Source: Oscheius sp. JU75
Taxonomy: Eukaryota; Nematoda; Chromadorea; Rhabditida; Rhabditidae
Assembly: GCA_037178855.1 (NCBI GenBank)
Contig: JASJZC010000006.1
Span: forward strand, 8,536,501 to 8,600,500
Reading direction: 5' to 3'
Length of the DNA stretch: 64,000 nucleotides
The translations under genes were made by a program, and so were the position numbers. Shown here one piece after another: positions 1 through 8,879 of this stretch (the first letter of the stretch is position 1; every line of letters begins with the position of its first letter). The notes beneath the pieces were generated by a model that was given only the letters and a program-made list of their open reading frames with translations, ran no database searches and was not told the DNA's origin.

Positions 1-598
1 ATAAAATTGTGTACGATCTGAAAATAAAAATTTGTGTGTCATAACATTGTTTTGAAGGAGACGGTAGTACTTGCCTTTTCTCTCTGTAACTCTGTTTCTG
101 ACGAAGAGGATCTGGAGTCCGTACCACTTTGAACGTTCAGCGCTCAGTGTTTGCGCGCGAAGAGGGATTTTCCAGTTTTCGCCTTTTTGACCATTTCCAC
201 GCCTTTTTTTGATTTTCTGATCGTGTAGTTGAACTCTGAGTGTAAGAAAACTTGTCAACAAATTTGAAGAAAACTGAGTATCTGCCTTAATATAAACTGG
301 TTGGCTCAATTTTTCGTGCATCCGGCTGTTTAAAAAAATCTTTTCAGGTTTTTCCTTCAAATATGTAGCAGTGGGTCTTCTCTGTAGTAGAATTCGAAAA
401 CAACGTCAAAACATGGTAAAAACTCCGGCAAACAGGCTAAATTTGCCAAAAAGGCACAATATTAACGCTCAGGTGGTGGCTGGTGTCCCTTTAATACGGA
501 ATCAAGTGTACCCAGCCATAGAATTGTGTACGGTCTGAGAAAATAAGGAATGCGGCTGCCTCCTGGTTCAGATTGAACAGTTTATTATGCGTCTACCC
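1..598. other. Intergenic, no gene seen; one dispersed-repeat copy
   Basis: I see no supportable coding exon here; open frames are short and lack splice-consistent continuation. About 345-462 carries a sequence with a diverged second copy at about 36405-36500: both contain a pyrimidine-rich TTTTCCT start, a GTAGTAGA core and the string GGCAAACAG followed by AAAAAGGCA. The segment lies downstream of the kinase gene on the minus strand and probably includes its 3' UTR. Confidence 0.5.
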
Positions 599-3337
599 TT
601 AATTGTAAAAGTTTTGCATCTCCGCATCCTCCAGCTTCTGAATGTTGTCTGGCAGATCTGGTGTCTTGCCTTGCAACAGTACAACTCCACACAGCTTGAA
701 GTCTCTTTCTGGTCTTGGCACGAAAAAGCGAGAGTCTCGAAGCCCCTTGTTGGCCATCCGGTACTTGTACTCTCCGAGAGCCACCATGCAACAACTAAAG
801 AAGAATTTCGGGGTTGCGATTGGGTAAAGTGTACCTGAATAGTAGAGCAAAGAGTAGAATCAGGAGGATACCACTTATGATGAGATACTGTGGCTGCGAG
901 AGGTCACACTCGCATTTAAGCTGAATGAGATAGCGGAAGAAGAGAACGATGCAGTAGCTGAGGAAGAGGAAGGTGGACAATGTGCCGAGGCCGATAATAA
1001 GAAAGACTAGCACGTAGAGGACTGATCGGGATAGGAGGCCTGTATTTGAGACTTATGGCTTCCTCTCAGTCTCTGTCTATCCTATCTCTCCGTCTCTCTG
1101 TTCTTCTGTCTCTTTGTCTCTCGGTTTCTCAGTCTCTGCCTCTCGGTCAATCTAACTGTATCTCTATCTCTCTGCCTCTCTGTCTCAATGTCTCTCGGCC
1201 TCTCTGTTCTGTGTCTCTTTGTCTCCAACAAAAGAAGGACCTACTGAAAAAGTACAGTATCCTCGAAAAGTAATAGCGTAGAGCAGCCAAGAGTCTCGCA
1301 CTCGACGGCTGTATTTTCCTCCTTTTCCGAACATGGATAGTCCGTTTCCGTCGGATAGCCCCATTCTCCAGTGTTTCCATAGGAACGTATCTCATGTCAT
1401 CCGGGATCAGTTCTGTCTCCTCCTCTCTGGGATCCACATAGAGATTTCTCAGGTTCGGAATTCGGGAGGAATCTCTCCGCATGTCTCCCTCTTCCTCATC
1501 AAATTGGTTCACAACTAGGGTGGGGATGGTGGGACCATTGGCGCTGGTGGATGGTTCCATTTCCTCATCGATTATGCTCAGAAGAGCTCTCGAAGTGGGC
1601 CGATCGTCCACGTCTCTTTCTAGCATATGGTCAACAAGACGGGCAGCTCTGTCAGAGCAGGTCGGTATTAGAACTTCCGATTCGTATGGAAGCCACTGTA
1701 AGCGGAAAAATGAACAGAAATATTGTCAAAAGCCTACATTCTCTTCCGGTCCAGTTGCTCTGTCAATAACCTCAGTCAAAACTTCTTTGACAAGTCCGAA
1801 ATACTCGAAGTGAGGAGGATATTTTACTAGCATTCTGTAAACTGGGTTTGAAACAGAGAGACACAAAGACACAGATGTACATAGACACTGAGACAGAGAA
1901 AAAGAGACAGAAAAACAAAAATATAGAATGACAGGGGACAGGGAGACAGAGAGACATAGAAACAAAGACACAGAGGGAGAAAGACAGAGAGACAGAAAGA
2001 GACAGAGAAAGAACGACAGAGAGGGAGAGACAGAGACTCACTCTACAAAAGTGCATCCAAGTGCCCAAATATCTGCGGGTTTCCCATAGGCTTTTCGATT
2101 TCCCGGACCCAGTTTGCTCCTTAGAACTTCAGGTGCAGCATATAGAAGAGTCCCGCGAAAATCAAAGGCAATATCCGAGGCTACATTGCTCCCAAATCCG
2201 TCAATGGCCAAGTCACGAACCAGTCCAAAATTGGTCAACTTGATACTATCGGATATGGTGATCAGAAGGTTCGCAGCTGAAATAGCCAGATTTCTCAAAA
2301 GACTTTTTTTTCCGGTAGGGCTTATTGTCATCTCCGGCTCAAAGTTCGTAAGCCACAACCGGATTAGTGCTATCAGAGAGGGAGGAGTACGCACCCAAGA
2401 GGATTATTGATTCTGTAACCGTTTGAAAGGATCTGCCTGGCTGTGTTAGGCTTACCCTGCGAATAATTTGCCTGCAAGCGCGCCGCTTCTAACACGTGAG
2501 GCAGTTGGTTAGAGGTCCGTCGGCGGTGCAAAAGGTCTCGGGTTCGAGCCCCGCGCATTTCAAACATTTTTGCTTTGGCTCTGAAAACACCTCTGTTCTG
2601 TTTCCCGAATTTAATCTTCGGAGCCAAATGCAGCTAGGCATGCTCGCATAAGAACTGTGCAAAAGCAGTTTACGTCAGCTGCTATCGCTCAAAGTTCAAC
2701 GGCAGTTTTACTACCGAGAGACTGATTACTATCGGGAGAGAGAGAGAGAGAGAGAGAGAGAGCTAGCCACAAACCTTTTATGTCGGAATGAACGATCGAA
2801 GGATCAAGGGTGTGTAGATAATTAAGCCCTTTGGCTGCTTCCTTCAAATATTTCAGGGCCAAAAGTTCCGGAATAGGCTCCTTGACCAATCGATCCTTCA
2901 CAGAACCATTTGGTAGGAATTCGGTGACGATTAGGAGCTGCTTGTTGTCGGCATAGAACCCCAAGAAATTGGCTATACGATTGTTCGCATTAGAGATCTG
3001 ACAGAGATGGCGGAGTTCCTTTAGAAAGTTTTCTAGACGACTCAACAGGCGGAACTCGTCCTGAAAGCCATGGTCGAAGACTTCCATCTTGACCATCTTG
3101 ACTGCCTCGTTGACCATCGTCTTCTCGTTAACATATTTCCGAACCTGGGAGACAGAACATTATACAGGAAGGTTTGAAACTCACATCTCCGAATCGGCCA
3201 TTCCCGAGAACCTGGATGAATTTGTGATGTTCAAGAGACTGAATGCGGATGGGGTCGTCGAGAGCGACCTTGTCGGCAATCCATTGAAGTAGCTGATGAC
3301 TGAGCCCGTTCGGTAGCCCGTGAGTCTTGCGACGCAT
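599..3337 (-). CDS. STE/MAP3K-like protein kinase with C-terminal membrane helices
   Basis: Spliced minus-strand gene. Exons seen: about 3337-3184 (glycine loop LGNGRFGDV), 3144-2780 (AVKMV lysine, hinge VTEFLPNGS, catalytic loop IVHSDIK), about 2265-2052 (AANLL, LTNFGLVRD, YAAPEV, ADIWALGCTFVE), about 1833-1740 (MLVKYPPHFEYF), 1695 to about 1245 (end of the C lobe, DDRPTSRALL, then an acidic/basic linker), about 1030-835 and 794-599. Junction phases agree, including GCTFVE to MLVKYPP, which matches the MAP3K consensus GCTVVEML..PPW. The tail has two strongly hydrophobic segments (YVLVFLIIGLGTLSTFLF; YLIISGILLILLFALLF) and a charged end stopping at 599. The last intron is only 40 nt (834-795). 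Odd points: DFG is NFG, HRD is HSD, and a kinase of this class normally lacks a membrane anchor. It may be a weak or inactive kinase tethered to a membrane. Confidence 0.75.
2494..2560 (+). mobile_element. tRNA-derived SINE copy
   Basis: Inside an intron of the kinase gene, antisense to it. The A-box-like GAGGCAGTTGGTTAGAGG is followed by GCGGTGCAAAAGGTCTCG and the B box GGTTCGAGCCCCG at about 2541. The spacing resembles a tRNA gene, but the acceptor and anticodon stems do not close, so I call it a SINE head and not a functional tRNA. Confidence 0.6.
2741..2762 (+). repeat. (GA)n microsatellite
   Basis: An uninterrupted GA dinucleotide run of about 22 bp lies just downstream (on the minus strand) of the donor site of the kinase's second exon, so it is intronic. 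Confidence 0.9.
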
Positions 3338-4012
3338 CGACCCGCTGACTGTGTCTTATCGGAGGCTACGTCAGTCCCCCGAGCGGTCGGCTACAGGCCT
3401 AATTGTCAAGTATAGCCCATTTCCGACGGAGAGCGGCAGTGAGCTAATTCTTTACTGGTGAAGTGCGAAAGGTCTCGCAAGGAAATTACAGTAACTTGGA
3501 CTCAGGGTTTTTAACTATTTTAGCGTGTTTACAGTCGTTTTTCAGCTGCTTTGACATTGGCATCGAATTCAGGACCCAAGAAAACCTACAAATTTGTAAA
3601 AAGAAACCTGCCTGAAAATCGCCTGAAAGTGTGAAAGCCGAAAATGGGATTCAGCTTAACTGTTTTGGTCATTTTCAACGCTTTTCTTGCATTTTTCCTC
3701 GTCGGCGCTCTTACCAACTGCGCCATGCGGACAAAGCTGCAGCTCGTCTTTGAACTGAGTTAACAGACCTTCCTGACAGCCGACATACTGAAGCAACCCC
3801 GTTTCTGCTTAAAAATGTGTATTATCAAAGTTGGTCTTCTTGATAAGGCGTCATCGTGATCAGAGATCACTCACTGTTCTCTCTTCTTTCTACTTTCGAT
3901 CCACAACCTTCTCTGATTTATGTTTATTCTAACCTTTATGCCACGTCCCCCTTGCTCCCGTACAGTGATAACCCCTAAAGACCATAAGTTCCTTGAACAT
4001 TTTTCATGTCTT
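3338..4012. other. Intergenic, no gene seen; repeat remnants
   Basis: No coding exon is supported. Around 3410-3450 the sequence TATAGCCCATTTCCGACGGA with GAGCGGCAGTGAGC resembles segments near 33590-33620 and, inverted, 36545-36590 and 34015-34035, so it belongs to a dispersed repeat. About 3697-3725 holds a reverse-complement tRNA-like A box (CTCTTACCAACTGCGCCA). Confidence 0.4.
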
Positions 4013-4112
4013 TCACAAAAATGTTGTCTCTTCCTCACTGATCTCTCTGTCAATTAGATGCCGAATGTTTTGGGTTGGAGGACGGACAAAGGAGAACTTG
4101 GGTTGTTTATCT

Positions 4113-4400
4113 TCACCCCGTTTTCTCGGTCCTCGACAGCGTAGACAACCTTGTCTCTCCGGAATGTGGTAGTTTTCTTCGAATAGGGGAGGGTGCCGGG
4201 CTGTTGACAGCTGCAATCTTTTGTCGCTTTTTTCCAAACTGAAAACTAGCCTTTGGGACCATTCTAGGCGGCTGACTCTGCCTCCTGACTGTCAGGAGTT
4301 GAGAGTCGACTAGACTCGAAGACCTCGCGAATCTCTCAAAGACAATGGTACTTCTGGGTTCTCTCTCGCTGGCTGTCACTTCGTCGGCGTTCGGAGCCAT
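4113..4400 (-). CDS. Hypothetical small basic protein
   Basis: A single open frame of 95 codons starts MAPNADEVTASEREPRS and runs to a stop at 4113. The start follows an acceptor-like CGTTTCAG four bases upstream, as for a trans-spliced or 5'-UTR-intron mRNA. The protein is rich in Arg, Ser, Thr and Pro, with no recognisable domain and no signal peptide. A second frame continues further (4237-4013, ending SEEETTFL), so a missed intron could change the C-terminus. It is transcribed divergently from the orphan gene at 4664; the 5' region between them contains a GACAGA tract (4418-4480). I do not recognise it. Confidence 0.35.
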   Translation of the reverse strand: MAPNADEVTASEREPRSTIVFERFARSSSLVDSQLLTVRRQSQPPRMVPKASFQFGKKRQKIAAVNSPAPSPIRRKLPHSGETRLSTLSRTEKTG

Positions 4401-4474
4401 GAATCTGAAACGACAAAGAATGCAAGAGAGACAAAGAGACAGAAAGACAGAGGGAAGAGACAGGGAGACAGAAC

Positions 4475-5060
4475 AAGACGGCCATGGTAGAGAGGACTAA
4501 TTAGAGCAAGGGAACGGAAGCGAGCACTTCAATTTTAAACAGTTTGCAACTTTTTTTTTTCAACTTTGTGTAATTGGAAACGGAAGCAGTTAGGACAACA
4601 GTCTCCTCCAGCAAAAGGTTAGTTCGGATCGCCTCACCCCGAGTAGACTCCCTTAGGCTCAAAATGGACTCGGAGAATGCCTACAAGACGATAGTGCGAC
4701 TGGCAGACGAGGTGATTCGGGGACAGAACGTCTCGCCAATGGTCAGCCAGGAAAAGCTGGAGCCGTTGAAAGTGGCGGCCACCGACTGCCAGCCATCTGA
4801 CGACTCGGACTCGTTCGACAAAGAGACGAAAAAGGTGTCGCTCAAGGGTGAATGGAGCTGTGACTACCAGGGACGCCGCTACCAGCTCGACTTTCTTGGA
4901 TTGCTTGGAGCCACGGGAAACGGACAGCTCAAACTCAATGGGAACACCTACAAATTCTAGTCGAATTCTACTGGCTAGAAACCAAGTAATAAAACTTTCT
5001 GTGAAGGTTTGTGTTTTTGTTGTTTAGAGTAGAGGAAAGTGATCGCTGGAGACAAATAGA
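4475..5060 (+). repeat. Duplicated gene module, copy A
   Basis: This segment from GACGGCCATGGTAGAGAGGA to the AGAGTAGAGGAAAGTGATCG end recurs at 47500-47882 (same orientation, truncated) and 49505-50085 (inverted). The copies share the promoter-side sequence, an A/T-rich stretch, the coding region, the AATAAA signal and, in copy C, even the end of the K2P gene's last intron. In all copies the similarity stops in GACAGA-type low-complexity sequence. Confidence 0.85.
4664..4960 (+). CDS. Small orphan protein (98 aa), copy A of three
   Basis: Open frame from ATG at 4664 (MDSENAYKTIVRLADEV) to TAG at 4958-4960, followed by AATAAA at 4986-4991. The first half is charged (acidic around DCQPSDDSDSF), and the second half is compact: GEWSCDYQGRRYQLDFLGLL, then a Gly/Asn-rich end finishing LKLNGNTYKF. 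I do not recognise the family. The frame is also open upstream to 4574, but 4612-4655 looks like a 43-nt 5'-UTR intron (GTTAGT...CTTAG), so I prefer the internal ATG. The same protein is encoded at 49891-49595 (-), and a truncated copy at 47698 (+); differences are mostly silent or conservative, which argues for recent duplication and some coding constraint. It converges with the K2P gene, whose stop is about 60 bp away. Confidence 0.6.
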   Translation: MDSENAYKTIVRLADEVIRGQNVSPMVSQEKLEPLKVAATDCQPSDDSDSFDKETKKVSLKGEWSCDYQGRRYQLDFLGLLGATGNGQLKLNGNTYKF

Positions 5061-6016
5061 CAGAGAGAGACAGAGTAACTTACCCCAAAACCAGTAGATT
5101 GACACAAGCCGAGAAAACGGCTAGACCAACGATAATGAACAGTAGATTGAAGACGACATATCCAGGTCTCTCTTGGAGATCGCCTCGCTGCTGAAGAGGC
5201 AAGAAATCCCCGAAACCGACTGTGGAAAGAGTTATAAAACAGTAGTAATAGGCATCGAAGATGCTCCATTGTTCTTCTCGATGAAAGACCCAGGTTCCTA
5301 AAGGATTCCACTGCTTTTTCTCTTGAACATACCCAGTAGAATAATAGAGGTTCCGATGGAGAGTGAGACAGATATTAGATGCTTTGGCGTGATCTCTTCC
5401 AGAAAACTGATGCCTCGTGCCTGTAGACCGTCTCTCAACTTGTGCAGCTGAAAGTTTCGTACAATTCGGTCTCACTGTGCCTACGATGTAAGCAATGAAG
5501 GTGTTGACTCGTTCGCCGATGGACTGGAACATGATGAGACCCATCGGAATGCCCAAGAGGGCAAAAAGCATACAGAAGAGTTTGCCGGAAGAGGTCTGGG
5601 GAGTTGCATGGCCAAATCCTGAAGTGGACTTAGATAGTTGTTCTGGGTGTCTCTGCATCTCTTCTGGAACGGTATGAAAAACAGACTGACCAACAGTTGA
5701 GACGACAGAAACAGCAAAATACAGGGCACCCGAAGATGCTTGCCATTGCAGTCCGGCCTTGTGAGGAACAGCCGAAACTGCGATAGCTTCGAAAAGATCG
5801 ATGTCTCTGGAAAATGAGCCTTCGAAAATGAATCAAAAGAACCCACTTCTGACTAAAGTTGTACTTTTTCTGCAGCCGAGATCGTACGGCTGCCAGTTCT
5901 TCTCGAAGCTTGTAGTCTTCTCCGCTCTCCAACTGGTCAAATACTGCTGCTCCAATGAGAAGATACGTGAGGGTGGTGAGGATGAGGAGAAGAGCGCGAG
6001 TAGACTTCTTGTCCAT
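5024..6016 (-). CDS. Two-pore-domain (K2P/TWK) potassium channel
   Basis: Starts MDKKSTRALLLILTTLTYLL (first membrane helix) and contains two K+ selectivity filters. The first, TVGFGHATP, is rebuilt across an intron; the second, TLSTVGFGDFLP, follows the helix-like AYYYCFI. Between them are the M2/M3 helices (FCMLFALLGIPMGLIMF; LISVSLSIGTSIILLG). The last exon gives a very short tail ending GDHFPLL, stop at 5024. Introns are tiny: about 40 nt before DIDLFEAI, 28-37 nt before LHKLRDGL and 35 nt before GTWVF. Function from the family: background K+ leak conductance at the plasma membrane as a dimer. The N-terminus is short and lacks the long C-terminal regulatory tail of many TWK channels. It converges with the orphan gene, and its last exon sequence is included in the inverted duplicate at 49.5 kb. 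Confidence 0.85.
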
Positions 6017-6555
6017 ATTTGGCTCTGGCCAGCAGGCGCCGAAAACCTAATTGCGACATTCAGCTCAGCTCTGATACTTGAGTGGCAGAGAGAGAAAGAG
6101 AGTCACTTCCCAGTCTCTTTTGTCCAATCTAATTGGCCTGTTGTCCTGACTGGCCTCATGTCGGACAACCTAGTTAATGACACCTTCTGACGGATTACAG
6201 CCAGATCCCCCTTGAGTCTCGACAAGCCGCAAACACGCTGTTTAACTTTACAATCGGTCATCTCCCATTTCCTGCCAGTTTTTACGTTTTTTACTCTCAT
6301 TATTGTTCAGAACTCTCTGGTTTAAATCTATGGCAAATTACCGTCCAAAAAGTTTGTTTTCCGGCGGAACAGAGCACAGAACAAACAGATCGCACATTGT
6401 TTGTTGACGAACAGACCGTCTCTATTATCCTCTCCTTAGACGAAGGCTTGCCTCGATTGACCAGCTTTACAAAATTTAGCGAACGAGTCCTTTCACGTAA
6501 TGGAAATTTGCTCAGCTTCACCTATATAACGGGACAGCGCCGGCCACTTTAGTAG

Positions 6556-6616
6556 TTTGGCTCAGCCGGTAAGAGCTCGGATTGCGGCGCAAAAGGTCTC
6601 GGATTCGATCCCCACG
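6556..6616 (+). mobile_element. tRNA-derived SINE copy
   Basis: TGGCTCAGCCGGTAAGAGCT (A box), GGATTGCGGCGCAAAAGGTC, then GGATTCGATCCCC (B box). The middle block GCGGCGCAAAAGGTCTCG matches the copy at 2494 and nearly matches 44929. Confidence 0.6.
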
Positions 6617-6619
6617 TTA

Positions 6620-8505
6620 GCTAAAGCTTTTTCTAAATAGTCTGGAACATATTTTTGAGGACATATCGTTTTGTTAAAGCAGTTTAGGCTTCCGAGTGAT
6701 CCCAATTTACGCGCCAGATTTAAAACGGAGTATATCTAAAAGCTGTACTCCGCCATTTACTGAGCACAGAGTCTGGGAGTCAGTCTCTGTCACATGCAAG
6801 TGACGTCTTCCTCCTCTTGGCGTTTTGCGGCTGCTGCTCTCCTCGCTTTACACCCCCCTCCTCAAATCCTGCTCGATCAATGTGACCGTCGTGAACAAGT
6901 GTCCCTTCTGAGTCTCGGTCGCCCCCGACAGCTCTGTTTGTGTTACTCTCTCTCAATGTCTCACTTGTCTCTCCCTCTTCACCATCCTATGACGACTTTA
7001 GTGACGATCCTGTGTCCCGGAATTCGGAGGGCCTCCGGCCCTCCTCCCTAACCTCCAAATGGAATTACGGCCTCTTTGAAAGAAGGCTCGAGAGCGACCC
7101 ATTCAGACCTTGTTTTCTTCTGGGCAAAGGTATATCTGCCCTTTTTCTCTCCGAGAACTCATCTGCCTACCATATCTTGTTTATCGGGTAGTTCGAATAA
7201 TCCAGTCCATCTATATTAGGCTGACAATGCTTTCTTCCACGTTCGTAATTCGAAGCGGAACTCCCTGAGGACCATCTCTCCCGTCTACATATGGCAATTA
7301 TCGCGCACTCGTCTCTCAGTCTGTCCATCAGCTCATTAGCATAACCGGATTCATTCCAGTGATCTGCCAGAAGTTTCGCCTCTGTCATACCTTTAACATA
7401 TCCAGTGAAGAGGACTTTGACTTCCAAATGTTACCTCAAAATTTGCATCCCATCTAGCACTGGTTCGCTTTCTCCTGTCCTGTTAGTCTGTCAACACTAC
7501 CATGTTAAAGCAGAGTTCTGTTTGGGATCGGGAGTTCAAAGATGTCTGATCATCTGACAGGGACTGACTCGTCTTTTGTCTTTACTGTTCCATGTCCCAG
7601 CCATTTTGAGTCATATTCTCTTATGTTCAATTTTGATCTTTCAGTCTTTGTCTGTTTTTCGTCTGTCAGTCTGTCAAAGTTGCCAAGTAAGAAGCTCGAA
7701 GCTGGTTCGCTCTCAAAACTCCCACATACGTCCACCTCGCTACACTCTCCTTGCCACTATCTGTCAATCGACTTCCTGTCCGGACAGACTTTGTATCACT
7801 GGATCCGAAAACAAGGTGGTAGAAGGTCTCATTTTCAGTCTCTCTGCCTCACTATCTCTCTGTCTCTGTCTTTCTGTTTCTCTGTACTGATATAGTATCG
7901 AAGGTAGTCTAGATACGGAATATCAACTGGTAGTATGTAATATTAGGAAGAGCCTCTGGAAAAGATAGCATTGCACTTTTTGAATTGGAACTGAGTTCTT
8001 CTCTCGAGCAACACACATCCTAATCGAGCACTTTGTCAGCGATATTTGGCGTGAGTTCCCAAGTCCCAGCGGTCACAAATCATCCGAGACAGACCATCAT
8101 TTCCTGGCTCTGTCACTTTTTCCACACTTCAATTTTGAAACTTCTGATTGAATGAGGAGACCTGCTAAAGCCTCACATGTTGCTAATCACGAAGCGGGCA
8201 CGCGCGTAGAATTTGCATAAGTCGCCGTTGGCCATCACCGCTTCCGAAAGGGAAGAACTTCGGGCCAATTGAGTGTTCGTTAGCCAGAGGGACCCACAAT
8301 TGGCGCCCTCAGTCTGCCACCTACCCCCAATTTAGTGGGGATCCTTTCAGACTTGTCTCTCTTATCGTGAGAATCTGAACCCGGAACTTCGTTACTGACC
8401 CCCCTTCTTTTTCAAAGCTGTTTACGACAAAGGAAGAGCAGTCTTGAATTGTATTCGGCGTGCTATGGCCACAAGAAAGCGACAAAAACTCTGAAAAAAT
8501 GTCTT
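6620..8505. other. Intergenic, no reliable gene
   Basis: No splice-consistent gene was found. Two stretches were considered: about 6790-7190 (+), where a hydrophobic N-terminus-like segment can be read before CSINVTVVNKCPF and an in-frame stop, and 7427-7167 (-), an 85-codon open stretch without homology. A TCTCTGTC tract lies at 7840-7890. The rest shows no pattern I can name. Confidence 0.35.
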
Positions 8506-8509
8506 ATCA

Positions 8510-8572
8510 TGCGTGAGATCGAACCCATGACTGTTTGCCCCCTAGTCGGAACTCTGACTGCGCCATCCGTCG
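8510..8572 (-). mobile_element. tRNA-derived SINE copy
   Basis: Read on the minus strand: GGCGCAGTCAGAGTTCCGAC (A box), then GGTTCGATCTC (B box) about 30 bases later. It lies about 310 bp upstream of the neuroligin start codon. Confidence 0.5.
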
Positions 8573-8879
8573 CACGTTTTTGCGAAGGCTACTCGTAGGT
8601 GACAGAACGCAGGAGACTCACTTTAGGACTCATTCGTTTCGACTCGGCCAGTCATTAACCGAGGAGAAAACTGGCTGTAAAATGGCTTTCGACATGAGCT
8701 CTTTCTCTCCCCTCCGTAAAATTAAGATCCTCTGGACCATAAACTTTGGCGCCTTGAATCGGATTCCAGTTAATTTTTCCGCCGCCTGCCCCCGTTGTCT
8801 CTCTTTCATACGGTGTCTCTATGTACCCCTCTCGAGTTCCTTTTATTCTTTTCACACTCTTCAGGCCCATGCTGCTGCG

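Noticed and set aside
4574-4663. An N-terminal extension of the orphan protein (frame open upstream of 4664).
   Set aside because: The extension crosses what looks like a 43-nt intron (GTTAGT to CTTAG); the internal ATG starts the part conserved among copies.
6103-6521. Two minus-strand open frames upstream of the K2P gene.
   Set aside because: No domain, no splice support, composition of intergenic DNA; treated as the K2P promoter region.
6790-7190. A possible thaumatin-like N-terminus (hydrophobic segment before CSINVTVVNKCPF).
   Set aside because: Only about a dozen residues resemble the family, an in-frame stop follows at once, and no later exon with thaumatin cysteines could be joined.
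7167-7427. An 85-codon open stretch on the minus strand (YVKGMTEAKLLADHWNESGY).
   Set aside because: No start codon, splice site or homology; it begins two codons after a stop. Could be chance.
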